From Apiospora phragmitis (Eukaryota > Ascomycota > Sordariomycetes > Amphisphaeriales > Apiosporaceae), in assembly GCA_038363925.1 (NCBI GenBank), contig JAQQWL010000013.1, forward strand, positions 930,001 to 994,000: a stretch of 64,000 bases of DNA, read 5' to 3'. Below, piece by piece: positions 46,620-60,002 of this stretch. Under the pieces are notes generated by a model. That model did not search any database. It was not told where the DNA came from and saw only the letters and a list, made by a program, of their open reading frames with translations. Position 1 is the stretch's first letter; each line of letters starts with the position of its first letter. Position numbers and translations under genes: made by a program.

Positions 46620-49600
46620 ACCCCCTAGCCCTTCACTCTGCGGCCGCTCCGTGGCTGCCGGGTGCTGTCGGTGTTCGAGAGGAGCTAGATGGGTAGGCGG
46701 GGCCAGGTGGGCATCGGGAGGGACGAAGGCGTCCTCGAACCTCCTCTTCGGCGTAGAATGATAAGACGGCGTGTTGCCGGAGTTCTGCGATTCGGGATCG
46801 GGCGGGGAGAGGATGGAAGCTATTCGGAGTGGAGAGGTAATTGTGGCGGCTTGGGTCTGGCACAGACCCGTGAAACTTGGTGTAATTGACTCGTGGGCAA
46901 ACGGCGACTGGGCCTCGTGCTATAAGCCCGGTGGTGTTCGGTTACTGTAACGCTGCGTATGGGCTTCTGCTTCCCCTTCTGGCACAGGCGCTGTGTCTAA
47001 TGCTCAAGACGACGTCTACAGCCGTGTTCCTTGTGCACCGGGTGCCCCAGGCTCCGCTGTCAAAGGGCGCTCGGACAAGATGAATGCAAGGATTTCCAGC
47101 GAGGGTGCTACAACATCAAGGGGACTGCAGCTACCCGTAAAGAGTCCAGCTGGACAGCAGGTCTACGAGCAGAGATACGACCGAGAGTATGCGAGTGGTT
47201 ATCCGTCCGTCGCAACGCGAACTTGGTCGAAGGATAGGATGTCGTGGTAACCACGGGTTCTCGCAGGCTTGGTGTGGATATGGATATGCGCGGTTGAGAT
47301 GGCTGAAGGTGACATGGAACACAGCAGAAAAGGTATCAAGAAAATCGGCACGAATCAGTCAAAGTCTGGCGATAGTCGCTCTTGTTCCCGTCCTCGTTCT
47401 TCTTCGTTAGACTGCGTGCTTCGGGGAAGCGACGTTGGTTGGAAATGGGGAGAAGAGGGAAGTACGATCGACAGACACACTATGCACGCGAAGTTACGAA
47501 TCCTCGATGGTATGGTGGTAGATTGCAGCATCAAATGGGGAGCACTTGGGAAGCCAACATTGAGAACGTCTGGTCCAACACGCACGGCATAGCGACATGG
47601 GATGGGACCGACCGACCCTACAACGAGGTACACGAGCGAGGTACATGCATACCTTGTTGAATTACATGGACCTGACCGGTAAAGGCGAAAAGGGAAGCTC
47701 TTCTTCCCTGGCGATTGATTGCAAGTGCAAGGGTTCGATTCTGTTCCCGGACGGGTCGGATAGACCAGCATTACCTCACAACCACACCCTGGGAACCTTT
47801 AGGCGGCCCAGCGTGCTAAGGTAGCCACGGTCTACCTGATAGGTGCTCCGCCGGCAGGCTGGCCCCTTCACCAACACGAAAGACGAAAGTACATGTACCT
47901 AGCGTTCCAAGCTGGAGCCCATATCGGCTCGGCCCATCCATGGCGCCCAGGCCCGCGCAGTCCGCAAATTTGAACCCCACGTTGATGGATGCCGAGCATA
48001 TGAAACCACTGTACCTACCTACATACATACGTACATTGGCTGTGGTCAGTTCATCGTGTCGTAGCATGGCTAATGGGTGGCATACAGAGGAGGAGAAGGA
48101 TATGTGCTGATATATTCATCCTCGACGCATGGGGCCCAGACGACTATATGCAAACTCATAAGTTGCATAGGGAAGGGGGGCAAAAAGGAAGTGTCAAGGT
48201 ATGATTGACTGGTGTTGCATTGGGCAGTTAAAGTAGGCGATGGCGCGGTGCTAATGGTGAATGATCGGGAGCCTAGCTTCCGTGACGCGGTGGCTGGCGA
48301 GCCTTCAGTTGATGGATGTTAGTTATGTAGCTACATGGCCGCCTGAGTGAAGTACCTGGCTCCCTCCTACATATCTCAACAAGAAGGCGTCGTTGGTCGT
48401 TCAGATGCAGGACTACTGTAGGGCAGTCCACAGCACTGTACGTGTGTGCAGTACAGTAGCCGCAGCATACATAGCATGTTGCGCCAGAATCGACTTCATA
48501 AAAACGGGCAGGAGGGTTCGCTGTGACGGTGTGAGCATGATAGTGGCCCGATCGGCGGTCCTCTCGACTCCTCCCCAGTCCATTCTCGGGAAGGGATTGG
48601 AGGAACCTGGCTAAAGGCCAAGGCAGGAAGGTACAGACCTGCAAGGAGTTGTTTTCTGGAGGTGCCATCCCGAGGGAAATGTGAGAGGTACGGAGTACAT
48701 GTAAGACAGTTCCTCCCGCCCGACTTTGGCTATCTTCAGCCGGTTAGAGCGGGAACCTCGTCGGATCGAGAAATCTTCAGCGGGTAGAAATGATAGACGA
48801 AGCAACCCCATCCGAACCTGAGGGTGGGTAAAAGTATCCAAGTATCTTCTTACTCATTTGTCAATAGGGGTAAGCATAAGTATGCACTCGGGAACAAATC
48901 ACGAATGCTTCAGCATCTCATCTGCCAGCTATTGCTAATTGATGTCTGCGGCGCTATTGGGATCCCACGACTGCCGAATTGCCCTTTCTTTGTCCCTTTA
49001 GGGAAATGCGTGCATTCGTTTTCGTGTTTGCCTGCAGACACGCAGTTGGGGATCGATGCAATCTACTTCTTGCCCACCATACCATCCGTCACACCCTTGC
49101 CATGCTGGTGTTTCCGGTTCCATCACAGGGTACATACAAGGAGTCTCTCTGCGACGTACCTAGCCACATGGGAATATATAGTATTGATACGTCCATTAGC
49201 GATACAGTACATGCACTCTAGGTGCAGTAGTGTCGCGGTTTGACCGTCTTTTATCCGCCCATCGTCCATGTTTGCACTTGAGCAAGCCTGAGAGAGGTAG
49301 GTAGGTAAAAGAAGGTACGTACTTCGAGAGACTTATCTAAATCTATACTTACCTACCTTGCGCCATCCATCTGCCTACTGCTGTTATGTTTGTTTTGTCT
49401 GCGTTGAATAAGCGAAAGACCGGTAGGCGCCAAAAGAAACCGAAGGATTGGTAACCTTGTCCATGGACAGAACGCATCTGGACAACCCATTGCGCTGGAG
49501 CGCTTCACGGGAAGAGCATAAGCTCTGACACTACGGCAACGCTGACCGAATCGGGCCGTGTCCCCTCTCCAGTGCATATCCTCGCTAGGGCGAGGTCAAA

Positions 49601-52600
49601 AGTAAGGTGCTGCTTGGGAGTGCCAGGCAGGCCAGGCACTCTAGGCCGCGGCGCAGCAGGAACTTGGCAATTCGTCCATTACCTACCTGCCCGCGCCCGT
49701 TGAGCGGAGGGAAAGCCAGCACTGGCTACTTCTACATACATACTTATCGACCGAGAAAACAAAATAGAATTCCGCCCAAGTGTAAGCCAGCACCCTCGCG
49801 AAATGATTCCGCATGTAAAGACCTTTTCAATCTTCAACCCTTCCTTTGTTTCTAGGCACCACCTCGCCTCTATCTCCTCAAGTCCTGTCTCCTGAACCTC
49901 CGAACATGGGGTTGATACGCAACCACCTCGTTGACAACGTGCGAGAATCGTTCGTCGGGAGAGACAGTGCGGATATCGATGTGGTAGCACCCCCGGGCGC
50001 CGCAAGCCCGACTATGTAATTCGGCTGGCCGATACGCGTACATATGCGCTTACAGCGCCATGGAAAGTACAGCTGATACTCCATATGTGTACGATCAAAG
50101 TCTCGCTTGTACCGCACGTAGCCGGTACTCAGGTACATGCAGTAGCAGTGCACCCCTGCATGACCCCCCCATCCCCCTCCACGACGCTGTAGGTTGGTGG
50201 TTGGTGGTTGGCTTATGTACATATCATCCTAACCCCCCACCATGTTCGGTCCGGTATGCTCAATCATGGACCGTTGATTTCTACCTACCTTTTTCCATCA
50301 GGCCATAAAATGCATGCGATCCAAGTTGAAAAGAAAAGGAGTACAGTAGCGAAGGTGGTTCGGGCTTCGGGTTTCGTATGGCTCAAGCCCAAATGGAAAT
50401 ATCGTTCAATCCCTCCCACGCACCACGCGAGAGTCACTTTTATTAGATTTAACCGCTGTCGCCCTTGCCATCAGCGGTAATCTTTGGGGGGCTGTGCTGA
50501 GCCCGGAGCGCTAAAGCTAAAACCCAGCGGCCTCGGCCTGCATGAGCGGCAAGCGTTGTTTTTAGAACTGAGTCGTATCCCCCATCCTTTTGGCGCTCAC
50601 CCACCTTTTGCCCTCCAACAACCCTTGGTGGTGTGAAGCATCATGTAGGCCGGTGTCTTTGAAATAGATAATACTGGTAAGAAATCAGGTAGGCAAACCG
50701 ACTTAACTTAGCACCACCTGCTTTCCCGCCCTCTGTTTGATGTGATGTACGTTGGTAATCAATGTTATCAAGGAGGATAAATCCCTGGCACTGGGAGCCA
50801 TGTTTGTATTCGCGGAGGCATTACTTATTGTATCAGGGGACACTCTTAGGGGCTACAGCAATTCTTCATCCTTTCGACACCATGGTAATTCTCAGACCCC
50901 AACGTTGTTAACTGGGACTCGGCCGATGTCATTTCTACGGAATGTTATATTTAACGTACATAGGCCGCGTTGTGGGAAGCCCAGCCAGTGCCGTGACGAA
51001 TCGGCACTGTCATTTCTGAATGGGACGGGCGATAGTTCTATCGCGTCGAATAAGAATAGCAGCAGTATTTGTACCAAGCAGTCTGTTTGTCCTGGACAAG
51101 CAGCTCACTTCCGGGGATGACCTGCGTCTTGAGGTTATGGACAGGATCCTACCCTCATCATGGGGGCGATGAGTTTCCGTTCCGTCAACGATATAGACAC
51201 CTTCCGCAATGTTGCCATAAGTGTTGATTGACACGCAAGATCCAGTATACGTTAATGGGTTATCTTTACATCTCTATTGACTGAATATTCGCTCTGGGCG
51301 CAAACACCCCATGCTGAAGAAATATATGCTATTATGTGATTCAGTTTTCAAGCGCAATGGCGTCTTCATACTGCAGCCACACGAGATATATAGTCTACAG
51401 TCTTCCCGCGGAGAGCTCTAGCATTCCATGAACACCTCAAGTAGCCAGCATCCTGTTGCCAACTGGGCGCACTAGATAATTGACGGTTCAGGGGCATACG
51501 CCAGCTGACAAGCAGTAGTTCCGATGGGGGTGATGCTCGCGTTACGGTATCAAACGAGGGCTAGAACTATCGTACCGCTTGATCAATGGCAGAGTTTAAG
51601 GAGTTGATTCGCTTAATTTCATAAAAACGGTAATACCCTTCTTCCATCATGACGCAGCATTACATGGGTTTACTTGTACCGCAACTCGTCCTAGCTGTTG
51701 GATACTAATCGAGAGGACGGTATCACGAGCAAAGCGGCTCAAGTGACAGATCATCAACACCCAGACCTAGCAAGTACTACATTACATGACAGCCAAAGTA
51801 GAACAGGGACATAGTGTCAAATGCCAATGTTCATTTACGCTGTGCCACCACACGTACCGGGCCATTACCAGTGTATGGGTAACGAATCGGTTGCCAAAGT
51901 CTGTTTGGGTATCGTGACCCGACAGCTTGGTACACTACGGCTCACGGGACCCTTCCGTAGGGCTATGGCTTGCGTTGCCGTACCGAACGGTTGCCGAATC
52001 GGCGAACAAATGATGTAATAAGACCCTCGTAAATATGGGTTCCCCGTGTTCTCTATTTCCTGTAGCTACCGATCAGACCTCGTGGTCTTACTGAGCTCAG
52101 GGGTGGCCTGTATATACGTGCTCTTCGGCTCAACAAACGATATGTTACAAATGACTACGTAATTACCATCCTCACTTCTTTGATAAATAGGTTGCCACAT
52201 GGTCTGTGATATAATTTCACGACTTATGTCTCAAACTAAAGAAGAAGCTAGAAAGAGGCGCAGCATTTGGTAAGAATGCCACGAGAATGCGCTCTTTATG
52301 TGTCGTGTTGTAGAGCAGCCCCGGAATCAGTGAACGCGAACTGGTCGGGCGTGTATTAGCCAACCGGGAAACTCTAGAGTTTTCGTTAGCGATCTAGTAA
52401 CGAACTTGTCGCATTGTCCTGAGCTATACCATCTAGCTCTGTTACCAGCTACTCGTTTAGATGTCTAGCTGCCCCCTAGGGCATAGTACCCCTTGTTTGC
52501 TCGGTATTGTGAGATGAGTAGGAATTGGTCCCGGCAGCCACCATATCACAGAACCGGCAAATAATAGGCATCTACTTCTGCTAGCTTACAGTATGATTTT

Positions 52601-53997
52601 CATTGTTGAAAAGAAGGTGAGGCTCCGCGAGAAGACATCGCGATAGTGTAATCCATGTAAGCCCACCACAGCCGGGCTCGCGACCCAGCCATACCCTACA
52701 CAGGGACAGCGATACATTCCAAAATAGTACCTTTGAGGTCTAACGGGCCATACAGTAGACGATTGCGCCTCCAAGATTGTCTCGATCGGGCCATTCATTG
52801 TACTCAGATTACCTATTTTATAGCTGCCCCTGAGTCTGGGCTTCATGGCTACCGAATGACTAGGCAGGTATCCTACCATGCACTTCAAATAACAAGACGG
52901 GAGAAACAAAATACGTCTGGTCACAGCGCATCAGCTCTCATAGACAGTCTTGCCGCATATGGCCCAAAGTAGTAGAGTACGTGATCGGATCAAATCAATG
53001 GGCTGACATCGCAACAGGAAGATGAGGACGTTACGGACCGCCCCATGTAAGCGCTGCTACGAAGGTCCAAGGAGTCAATCGGGTAAACACCAAAAACAGG
53101 TTGCTCTGCGCAGGCTACCATTACTGAGCAAACATTTTACGAAAGCCTCTTGAGGATAACCTTCTGTAATATAAGCCAACCTGTGCAGCTTACTACTGTT
53201 TATTAACAGGCCACTGAAAACTGCACCAATAGGCCAAGATTACTTTACGTACCTACCCACCTAGTTACTTTAATTGGAGACGGTGTATGTTTCCGCGCTG
53301 GCACTTGTTTGAGATGAACATTACCTTAAGTACGCTTTCCTGGTGCCTTTGCACAACTCGCAATCTTGATGCATGTCTCAGCTTCTCGTTTTCTATTTTA
53401 GAAAATAGAAAATAAACTTTGTATGACTTCTTCTAGTGAGGTAGTCAGGGAGAAAGAGACGCAAGCAACAAAGCAAGAAGGCAAGAACAAGCGCCCAGCA
53501 CTCAGCACTGCCACATGCTTGGCATTTTCATCAGTGGACCAACAGCGTTGCAAAGCGTTGCTTTGAGACCCCCCCGGCCAAACAGATCAAACAGTCTTCT
53601 GGCTTCTGATCCCTTGGGAGGCGAGGGATCCCACACACGCACGTCAACCTTAGTACGTTCCAGACCTGCGCGGGGTATTGGCTGTCACAGCTTAAACGCC
53701 CAATGACGTCGGGCAAGAGGCCTCTCATGATGCGCAGAGTCGCAGCCTCGCCGCGTGATTTAAGCGCCTCGACGTACGTACATATGATGGTTGATGGTTG
53801 TTGGTTCATATCGTGCAGGGTCTGAAATAGAAAGAGACATACTCCGTACCCGGCAAATAACGAAGCGCTTAGCAGCACTCTTCTTTTCTCGAATCAATAC
53901 GTCTTTTCTTGGTATTTCCATCCTTGGCCATTTTTAACCTTACGTACGATCGCATTCCAAGTGTTTTTGAATCATCGCAACAATACTTCCCAACTGC
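46620..53997. other. 7.4-kb region without a recognisable gene
   Basis: No open frame here has family features and none is longer than about 140 codons. The 46.6-48 kb part probably includes the transcription factor's promoter and leader. CTACCTAC/ACATAC motifs recur. The stretch 50.7-53.5 kb is featureless to me. I scanned for tRNA-like T-loops and found none that fold. A long non-coding RNA or decayed gene cannot be excluded. Confidence 0.5.
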
Positions 53998-55765
53998 ATG
54001 TCTGGTGTCATGGCGTCCGGACATAATGTGAGTATAGAACATTCACACCCCCCGTGTCGCTCGATATCCGTATAAACAATGGTACTAACCTATTTGCCAG
54101 GATCCGAAGTTGCTGGTAAGAGATTTACTTACCCTTGTCCTACCCTCAGCTCATTCTAACCCCAATTGCGCAGTACGCCATACAGGGCGTATCTGCCTAC
54201 CACGTAACTGCCGGTAAGGAGGAATCTCTCACCCCAACCGGGCCACAGACTCTGTCCCTGTTGATGGTGCCGACCTCCTCGAGCTACGCCGACCCGGCCG
54301 CTTTCGACGGAGAAACACAGACGCCGTCCGACTTCTACCTGCATCTGCACGTCGATGAGAGCTTGGACATTCCTCTGCCGGCCACCACCCAAATCTACCA
54401 CCAGCCTCCCCGAAGCTACCTTATTCCGCGATGGGATCTTGGCCCAGAAAGCGGCACCTTTTACGCGACTTGAGTTCCCTGAGATCGGCAGCCGCAAGGG
54501 ACTCCAAGAGGATGTGGATACCTTTGAAACCATTCTGGCACAATGCACTGCATTCCTGGAGAGGGCGCCGCCCCCGAAAGCAGCAAAGAAAGCCAAAAGC
54601 CCTTCATCTGCCACTCCTTCCGCGGCTGGGTCACCCATAAGCACTAAGTCGAAAATGGCAACTAAAGAAGAAGTCCCTTCTTATCCCCCGCCGGCCTACA
54701 ACCCAGCCTCATTCGCCCCAGGCGAGGCCTATGTACAGGGGAGCCACAGCGGGCCGGGGCAAGGTAGTCAGATCGTGCTTGTGGACGAAGAAGATGGCAG
54801 TGTTATCGGCGAGCTAGGTGAGGGGTATCAGATCGATGACAACGCGATCAAGCCAGGATCTAAAGGTCAGTGAAATTGGCAGAGGCACTGATGGAAACTT
54901 CTATCTAACGCAAGCTACTAGACCCTGTCGAGATTACACTCCCCACGGAGGGTGGTACGGGTACGCTAGCAGTCGCACCTGCATCCCCGGAGTTCCTGGA
55001 GATGGAATTACACCCAGCCTATAAGAAGTCGTTCCTGGTTTCCAAGGCCACCTATGCATCGCGTCTGATAGTCACTGGCTCGGATTTTATCACCAAGGGC
55101 CTGCAGACTTCGGCAGACAGCTTCACGCAAAAGACTAAACCGGCTGACAAGGCCGTCACGTTCACGCCGACTACCTATGATCGCGTGCGCCGCATTGGCA
55201 AGTTCTCTGGTAACGTAGCCGAACTGTCGTCCAAGACCGTGGGGCAAGTGAGTAAGGTTGCCCAGAACCTCGGGGCTTCTCTGGCTAAAAAGGGAACAAG
55301 GACGGCGGCCGGGGCTTTGGCCCGGACGGAAAGCCGATCGAGTCCTACAAGCCGGGCCTGCTAAACAAGAGCATGATGGCCTTCTCTACCATTGCTGATG
55401 GCATCGATTACGCGGGGCGAAATCTGCTGGCCTCCGGCTCGTCCGCTGCCACCAACGTGGTGACACATAAGTGGGGCAACGAGGCTGGCGAGCTGTCGAA
55501 GCACCTAGGCGGGAGCGTCAAGAACGTCGGCCTGGTGTACATTGACGTGACGGGAGTCTCACGTCGCGCGATCGTCAAGGCTGTGGGCAAGGGCATGGTG
55601 GTAGGGAGGGTCAAGGGAGGTGGTGAGATCGTGGTCGGCGATGATACCAGTGCCATGGGTGGCGATGGAGACCAGGTAGATCCTAAGACAAAACCGAGCT
55701 CCGACTCGGCCGGTACCAGCAGCGTAGCAAGTGGGAAGGGGAAGAATCCATTCAGCGGGAAATAG
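53998..55765 (+). CDS. Senescence/spartin-domain protein
   Basis: Protein with a C-terminal senescence domain (PF06911 type), the domain shared by plant ERD7-like proteins and spartin, which act at membranes and lipid droplets. Four exons: 53,998-54,027, a 15-nt microexon at 54,101-54,115, 54,174-54,865 and 54,922-55,765. The middle has a proline-rich linker (PSYPPPAYNP) and the C-terminal half has repeated Gly/Ala-rich helices such as ATYASRLIVTGSDFITKGL and STIADGIDYAGRNLL. The frame is broken twice by single bases, one extra in TTTT at 54,459-54,462 and one missing near 55,292, which cancel in total length (526 residues). Both sites lie beside homopolymers and both flanks are well conserved, so I judge these to be sequencing errors. 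Confidence 0.85.
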
Positions 55766-56790
55766 TTCGGCACACCTGGTGGGGAGAAGCAATATGAGTG
55801 GTGGTTGGCTTGGCCTGGGTTCTAAAGATGGAGTGGCAGTACTCCGTAAAGGGCTATACTTCGTAATCAATATTTGGTATATTCATACAATGAGTTGTTT
55901 CCAGTCAGCCTCTGCCATCTAGAGGATAATGAAATGGATGTTCCAACACAGTAATGAGCGGAGTGTTGTGGTGGTGCATGCTTACCTAGTATGCGCCGAC
56001 ACTATTTCTGACAAGAAACTAGCCACTATCATTAGAGTATTAAAACCCTTACAAGTAAGTAAGATGATATTTCATAATCTAGAGAAAAAGTACTGGCTCG
56101 GTTTGAGAAGTAATATGCATTAATGGCTTTATTTACTTTTCTCGTAGCTGCTTACTATTTCGTCACGTGATTCATGCCTTAACGCGTCTGTGCCAGTCGT
56201 TTAGAGGAGAAGGCAGCGTGTTCAACCCTCTGAAACTTGGGCAGGTGCCATGCTATGGCTTGAGAAACTGCCACGAGTACTATCTCTATCAAGGAGATAA
56301 ATTCAAGGTTCATCAATGATAGCTGCGGCGGCCGTGCATGCTTTTGATACCTGTGGTGGTGCTTTTGGGCTTTTCACCTGTGATATTCTTTCCCAAGTTC
56401 ACTACTTAATCAATCGCGTATAGACGACGACCTCGACCTGGCAATTCCCAAGCCGCAACGTATGGCTGGTAAACTACGCCTCCTAAACTAACACCACCTC
56501 AACGGAATCACACTTGGCCACTATCCGTACATCTTCATTCTGTGTCCTTTGGCCTCTGCCATGAACTTTTCACAATAAGCAACCCACCCACCTTGCAGTT
56601 CAACAGCCTCGAGTCTAGGGATGTGTCGGTACGAGTGTCTAGGGTCTATCATTCTCCTCTTACATGATATCAGCAACGCACTCTGGTTCAGGAAGCAGCC
56701 TCGTGACCTGAAAGAACCCAAAGAACCCGAGGTTTGGCTCTGAGCTTCCCTTGCTTGGCATCGATCTCTGTGTCATCCACCAGCTTCAGG
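55766..56790. other. Intergenic, before GCP4
   Basis: About 1 kb between two forward genes. A small AT-richer part lies at 55.9-56.2 kb. Short open frames (64 codons or fewer) are not convincing. The 3' end should hold the GCP4 promoter. Confidence 0.5.
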
Positions 56791-59143
56791 ATGCTGCACG
56801 AGATACTACTGTCGCTATCTGGGCACTCATCACCCCTCCTGCGGGAGGGGCGACTGGCAGAAACGGCGCAGCCCATTCTGTCGCCTCCGGAGCGGGATCT
56901 GCTGAAGACTGCCGCTCATTTGAGCGAACTTCACCGCAGTCTCATCAAGGCTACAGCTCAGATCAATGCATCGCATGGTTCAGTGATTTGTCGGGCCGTG
57001 TCCAATGCCATCGGCTCCATCCACCTGGCCGCTTTTCAGCGGAAGATACTAGAAGTAGAGAGCAGCATTCTCCGCAAGGATGCCGCTCTCGTTGGGGCCT
57101 ACGACATTGTGCCTCTTACAGCAGTGGTAGGCGAGTTCTCAGACTGGATAATGAGAATGGAATGGCTATGGGACATAGTCCAGTTCATGCTCAGGAAGGA
57201 CAAAAGTGGCTTGTGCACAGGGTCACAGCTAATGGATAAGCTCCGGAGTGAAATCCAGACTGGATATGCGGATATCGAGGAGGCGGCGCTGAGTCTCGCC
57301 AGAGTGGCAGAGACGGCATGGCTCAAGCAGGTTTCCGCTTGGGTTCTCTATGGTCGAGTCCCCAGCTTTGGAGCCCAAGACTTCTTCATCCAGGTGGATG
57401 TAGAGAGCGATCATGTAAGCAACATCACTCTTTTTCGGAAACATTATTGGTATTTTTTGAAAGCAGGGAGCTGATTGTGAGATGTAGGGATTCCAAATCG
57501 ATGCGAGACTCTTGCCGGCATTCGTCAACGCTTCTACTGCATCATCGATGCTGTTTATTGGTACTTCTTTGAATCATGTACGGAGCAAAGCCGGATCTGA
57601 GTCCAGCGTTGGGGGTCTCGGCCATCTTTCTTCGCAGCTGCAGGAGCTATCAAAACTAACATTCCCTCTTGGTACGGCAGCATTTTCGAGAGCAATAACC
57701 AGCATTCGGCAGTACTTGTCTCAGACGACATTGCAGAAGCTTCTTCCTCGAGACAAGGTAGTGGAGATGCTGCATCTCCTGCGCGAGTTCTTTTTACTTG
57801 GGCGTGGTGAATTCGCAATGGCTCTGACCCAACAGGCCGATGAAAAGTTGAGGAACAGGTGGCATCGAGCAGATACCTTGGCCTATGAGAAACGCGACAA
57901 ACTTGGCGCCGCAGTCGTCAAGGAAGGAGAAGTCGCCGCGGTCCTTTCCCGAGCTTGGGCTGTACTTGCTTCGATGCGGAGTGAACACGCAGAGGAAGAT
58001 GAAGAATTGGAGCGTGCCAGGGACCTCATTCAACTCAATCTGTCCAAGAGCAGCGCAACAAACTCCGCGGAGAAACATGACAACTCTCCTACAGCCCTCA
58101 CGCCATTTGGAAACTTGCTGTTCTCGGTGCCCGTCATCATGAGCTTACATATCCCCTCGCCGCTGGACCTGTTCCTCTCAACTGCAGACGTGGCGACGTA
58201 CTCTTCTATCAATTCATACCTGCTCTCTATTCGGCGCGCACATCTTCGATTAACAGATCTGTGGAAGATCACATCTCTCCGCCGCCATCATCCACCGCCC
58301 CCGAGGCCGCCTTTCAGCATGAAGAAGGCCGGACAGAAAAAGACACGTACTCTCAGAGAGCGTTGGTCAGACCGGTCCTTGACTATGCGGAGCACGTGGA
58401 CGACGAGTAGTGCTGCCATCTTTTTTCTCGCTGAAACCGAGGCGTATCTCCAAGTTGAGATTGTGGAAGGGCTCTGGGAACACTTCGAGCGATGGCTTGT
58501 TGGTCGAGAACCGTCCGGAAGTCGACCGCCAACTTCACAACAGCATAGGCAGCCTGAAGAAGGTGATGACGACTCAGGGCTGGAGGATAGCCAAACAATC
58601 CGACCTGATACTCGCCAGTATCCTCAGTCGGCTGTGAACCTCGCAGCTCACCGGGATCCGCAGACCCTCTCCATAGCCCATAGGATGTATCTCAGCGCCT
58701 TGACGCGTCGTCTCCTACTTACACAGCCAACCTTTACTGACCCGCTGTACCGATTCTTAGTTCACATAGACCGTTTGGTCGCTCTAGTACACCGCCTGCA
58801 AGACATCTGGACCGCACTAGACCTGGAGGCGGACGAAGGCGTTGTGGACGCTTTTTCCAACCTCGAGGCCGAAGAGATTGAAGTCAAGGCGCATATAGGC
58901 CAGATGGAGAATAAAGTCAAGAAGGGGGTAGAGGACGTGGTCGGGGTCTTGCGCAATCTCAGTATAGACTCCAAGTTCCTGGCGGATATGGAAGGCGAAG
59001 AGTTATACTCGGATGGGCAGGAATTTCTGAACGACGAACCGGGGCGGTATATACCAAAGAGGGTCGGCGGCGTTGACCGGCTCCTGATGAAGCTGGACTT
59101 TGGAGGATGGTTCAACAGTGGCATCGGCGCTGAGCACGACTAG
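56791..59143 (+). CDS. Gamma-tubulin complex component 4 (GCP4)
   Basis: Subunit of the gamma-tubulin ring complex that nucleates microtubules at the spindle pole body. The start at 56,791 is chosen because MLHEILLSLSGH is the usual GCP4 N-terminus; an in-frame ATG 57 bases earlier is less likely. Two exons (56,791-57,414 and 57,488-59,143) join in phase 0 to give 759 residues. Grip1/Spc97-Spc98 features include YDIVPLTAVVGEFSDW, the LRREFF-like LLREFFLLGRGEF, NLLFSVPVIMSLHIPSPLDLFLS and the DLWKI segment; the C-terminal part ends in a conserved FGGWF. Low-complexity proline and acidic inserts near residues 480 and 560 look typical of fungal members. No frame defect. Confidence 0.93.
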
Positions 59144-60002
59144 CCAGCTTGATGTCCACTTATTATGGCCTACAGGTTAGGAGTTGGCCAGTATCATGAT
59201 ACACCGCCTATAGCGAAGCTACCTTGGAGGACACACCTCACAACAACATCACCTATGTTTATCACGGAGCCCTCTACACCACTGGTAGAAGGACACTAGA
59301 ATAGATATCACTAGCATAGGCTATTGCGCAACTAATGCAGCTCGTATTTGTATGCGCCAAAATGTCAATTTGCTGTTGTTCGATACATTTCCTATTTCTG
59401 GCGCTGTGCCCTAGTGGCACAGCCGCCTACCTATTCCACCATGCCAATGCGGATTAACTGGACGACCCATCGTCGACAATGCCATAAAATAAAATAAAAA
59501 GAATCAACCTTCGAGCGAGAATCTTCTGTTTTCCCTGGTTGTCGTCATATGACCATATATATATATATACACGAGATATACCATTTTGTACACAGATGTA
59601 ATGCATGTCCAGTATCCCTCAAACGCCATAACAGAAACATGAAAATGGAAATGACACGCTTCGAAATGAGTGCTGTAATATACCCCTGCCCAGAATAGGC
59701 GGGTCCTGTGTTATCCGCAAAATATATATTGTTGCCCGCCGCACAAAAATATGACGAAATGATAGAAAGAGCATTGTGACCGAGACACAATATAGGCTAG
59801 TCGGAGAGCTCAAGGCTGTAAGGTCGAGGTATGAATGTGTGTCATCAGTCATAACCCGCTCTTGGATGGAGGTGGGTTGCGTTCGGTCGCCAAATAGAAA
59901 TCGAAACAAAACTTTGAGACGATAAAAGGACGTAGATAGTAAGCAAGTGCTCTGGTAGCACGAATTGGGCGATTCAGTCGTGGCCGGCGCCGCCCGCGCC
60001 AC
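59144..60002. other. Intergenic between convergent genes
   Basis: 3' flanks of GCP4 and of the reverse-strand gene that ends at 60,003. It includes an alternating TA run near 59,555-59,570 and AATAAAA-type tracts near 59,490 that may serve polyadenylation. No gene seen. Confidence 0.5.

Noticed and set aside
47725..47750. tRNA-like T-loop (GGTTCGATTC)
   Set aside because: The flanking bases do not form a T-stem and no acceptor or anticodon arm fits around it.
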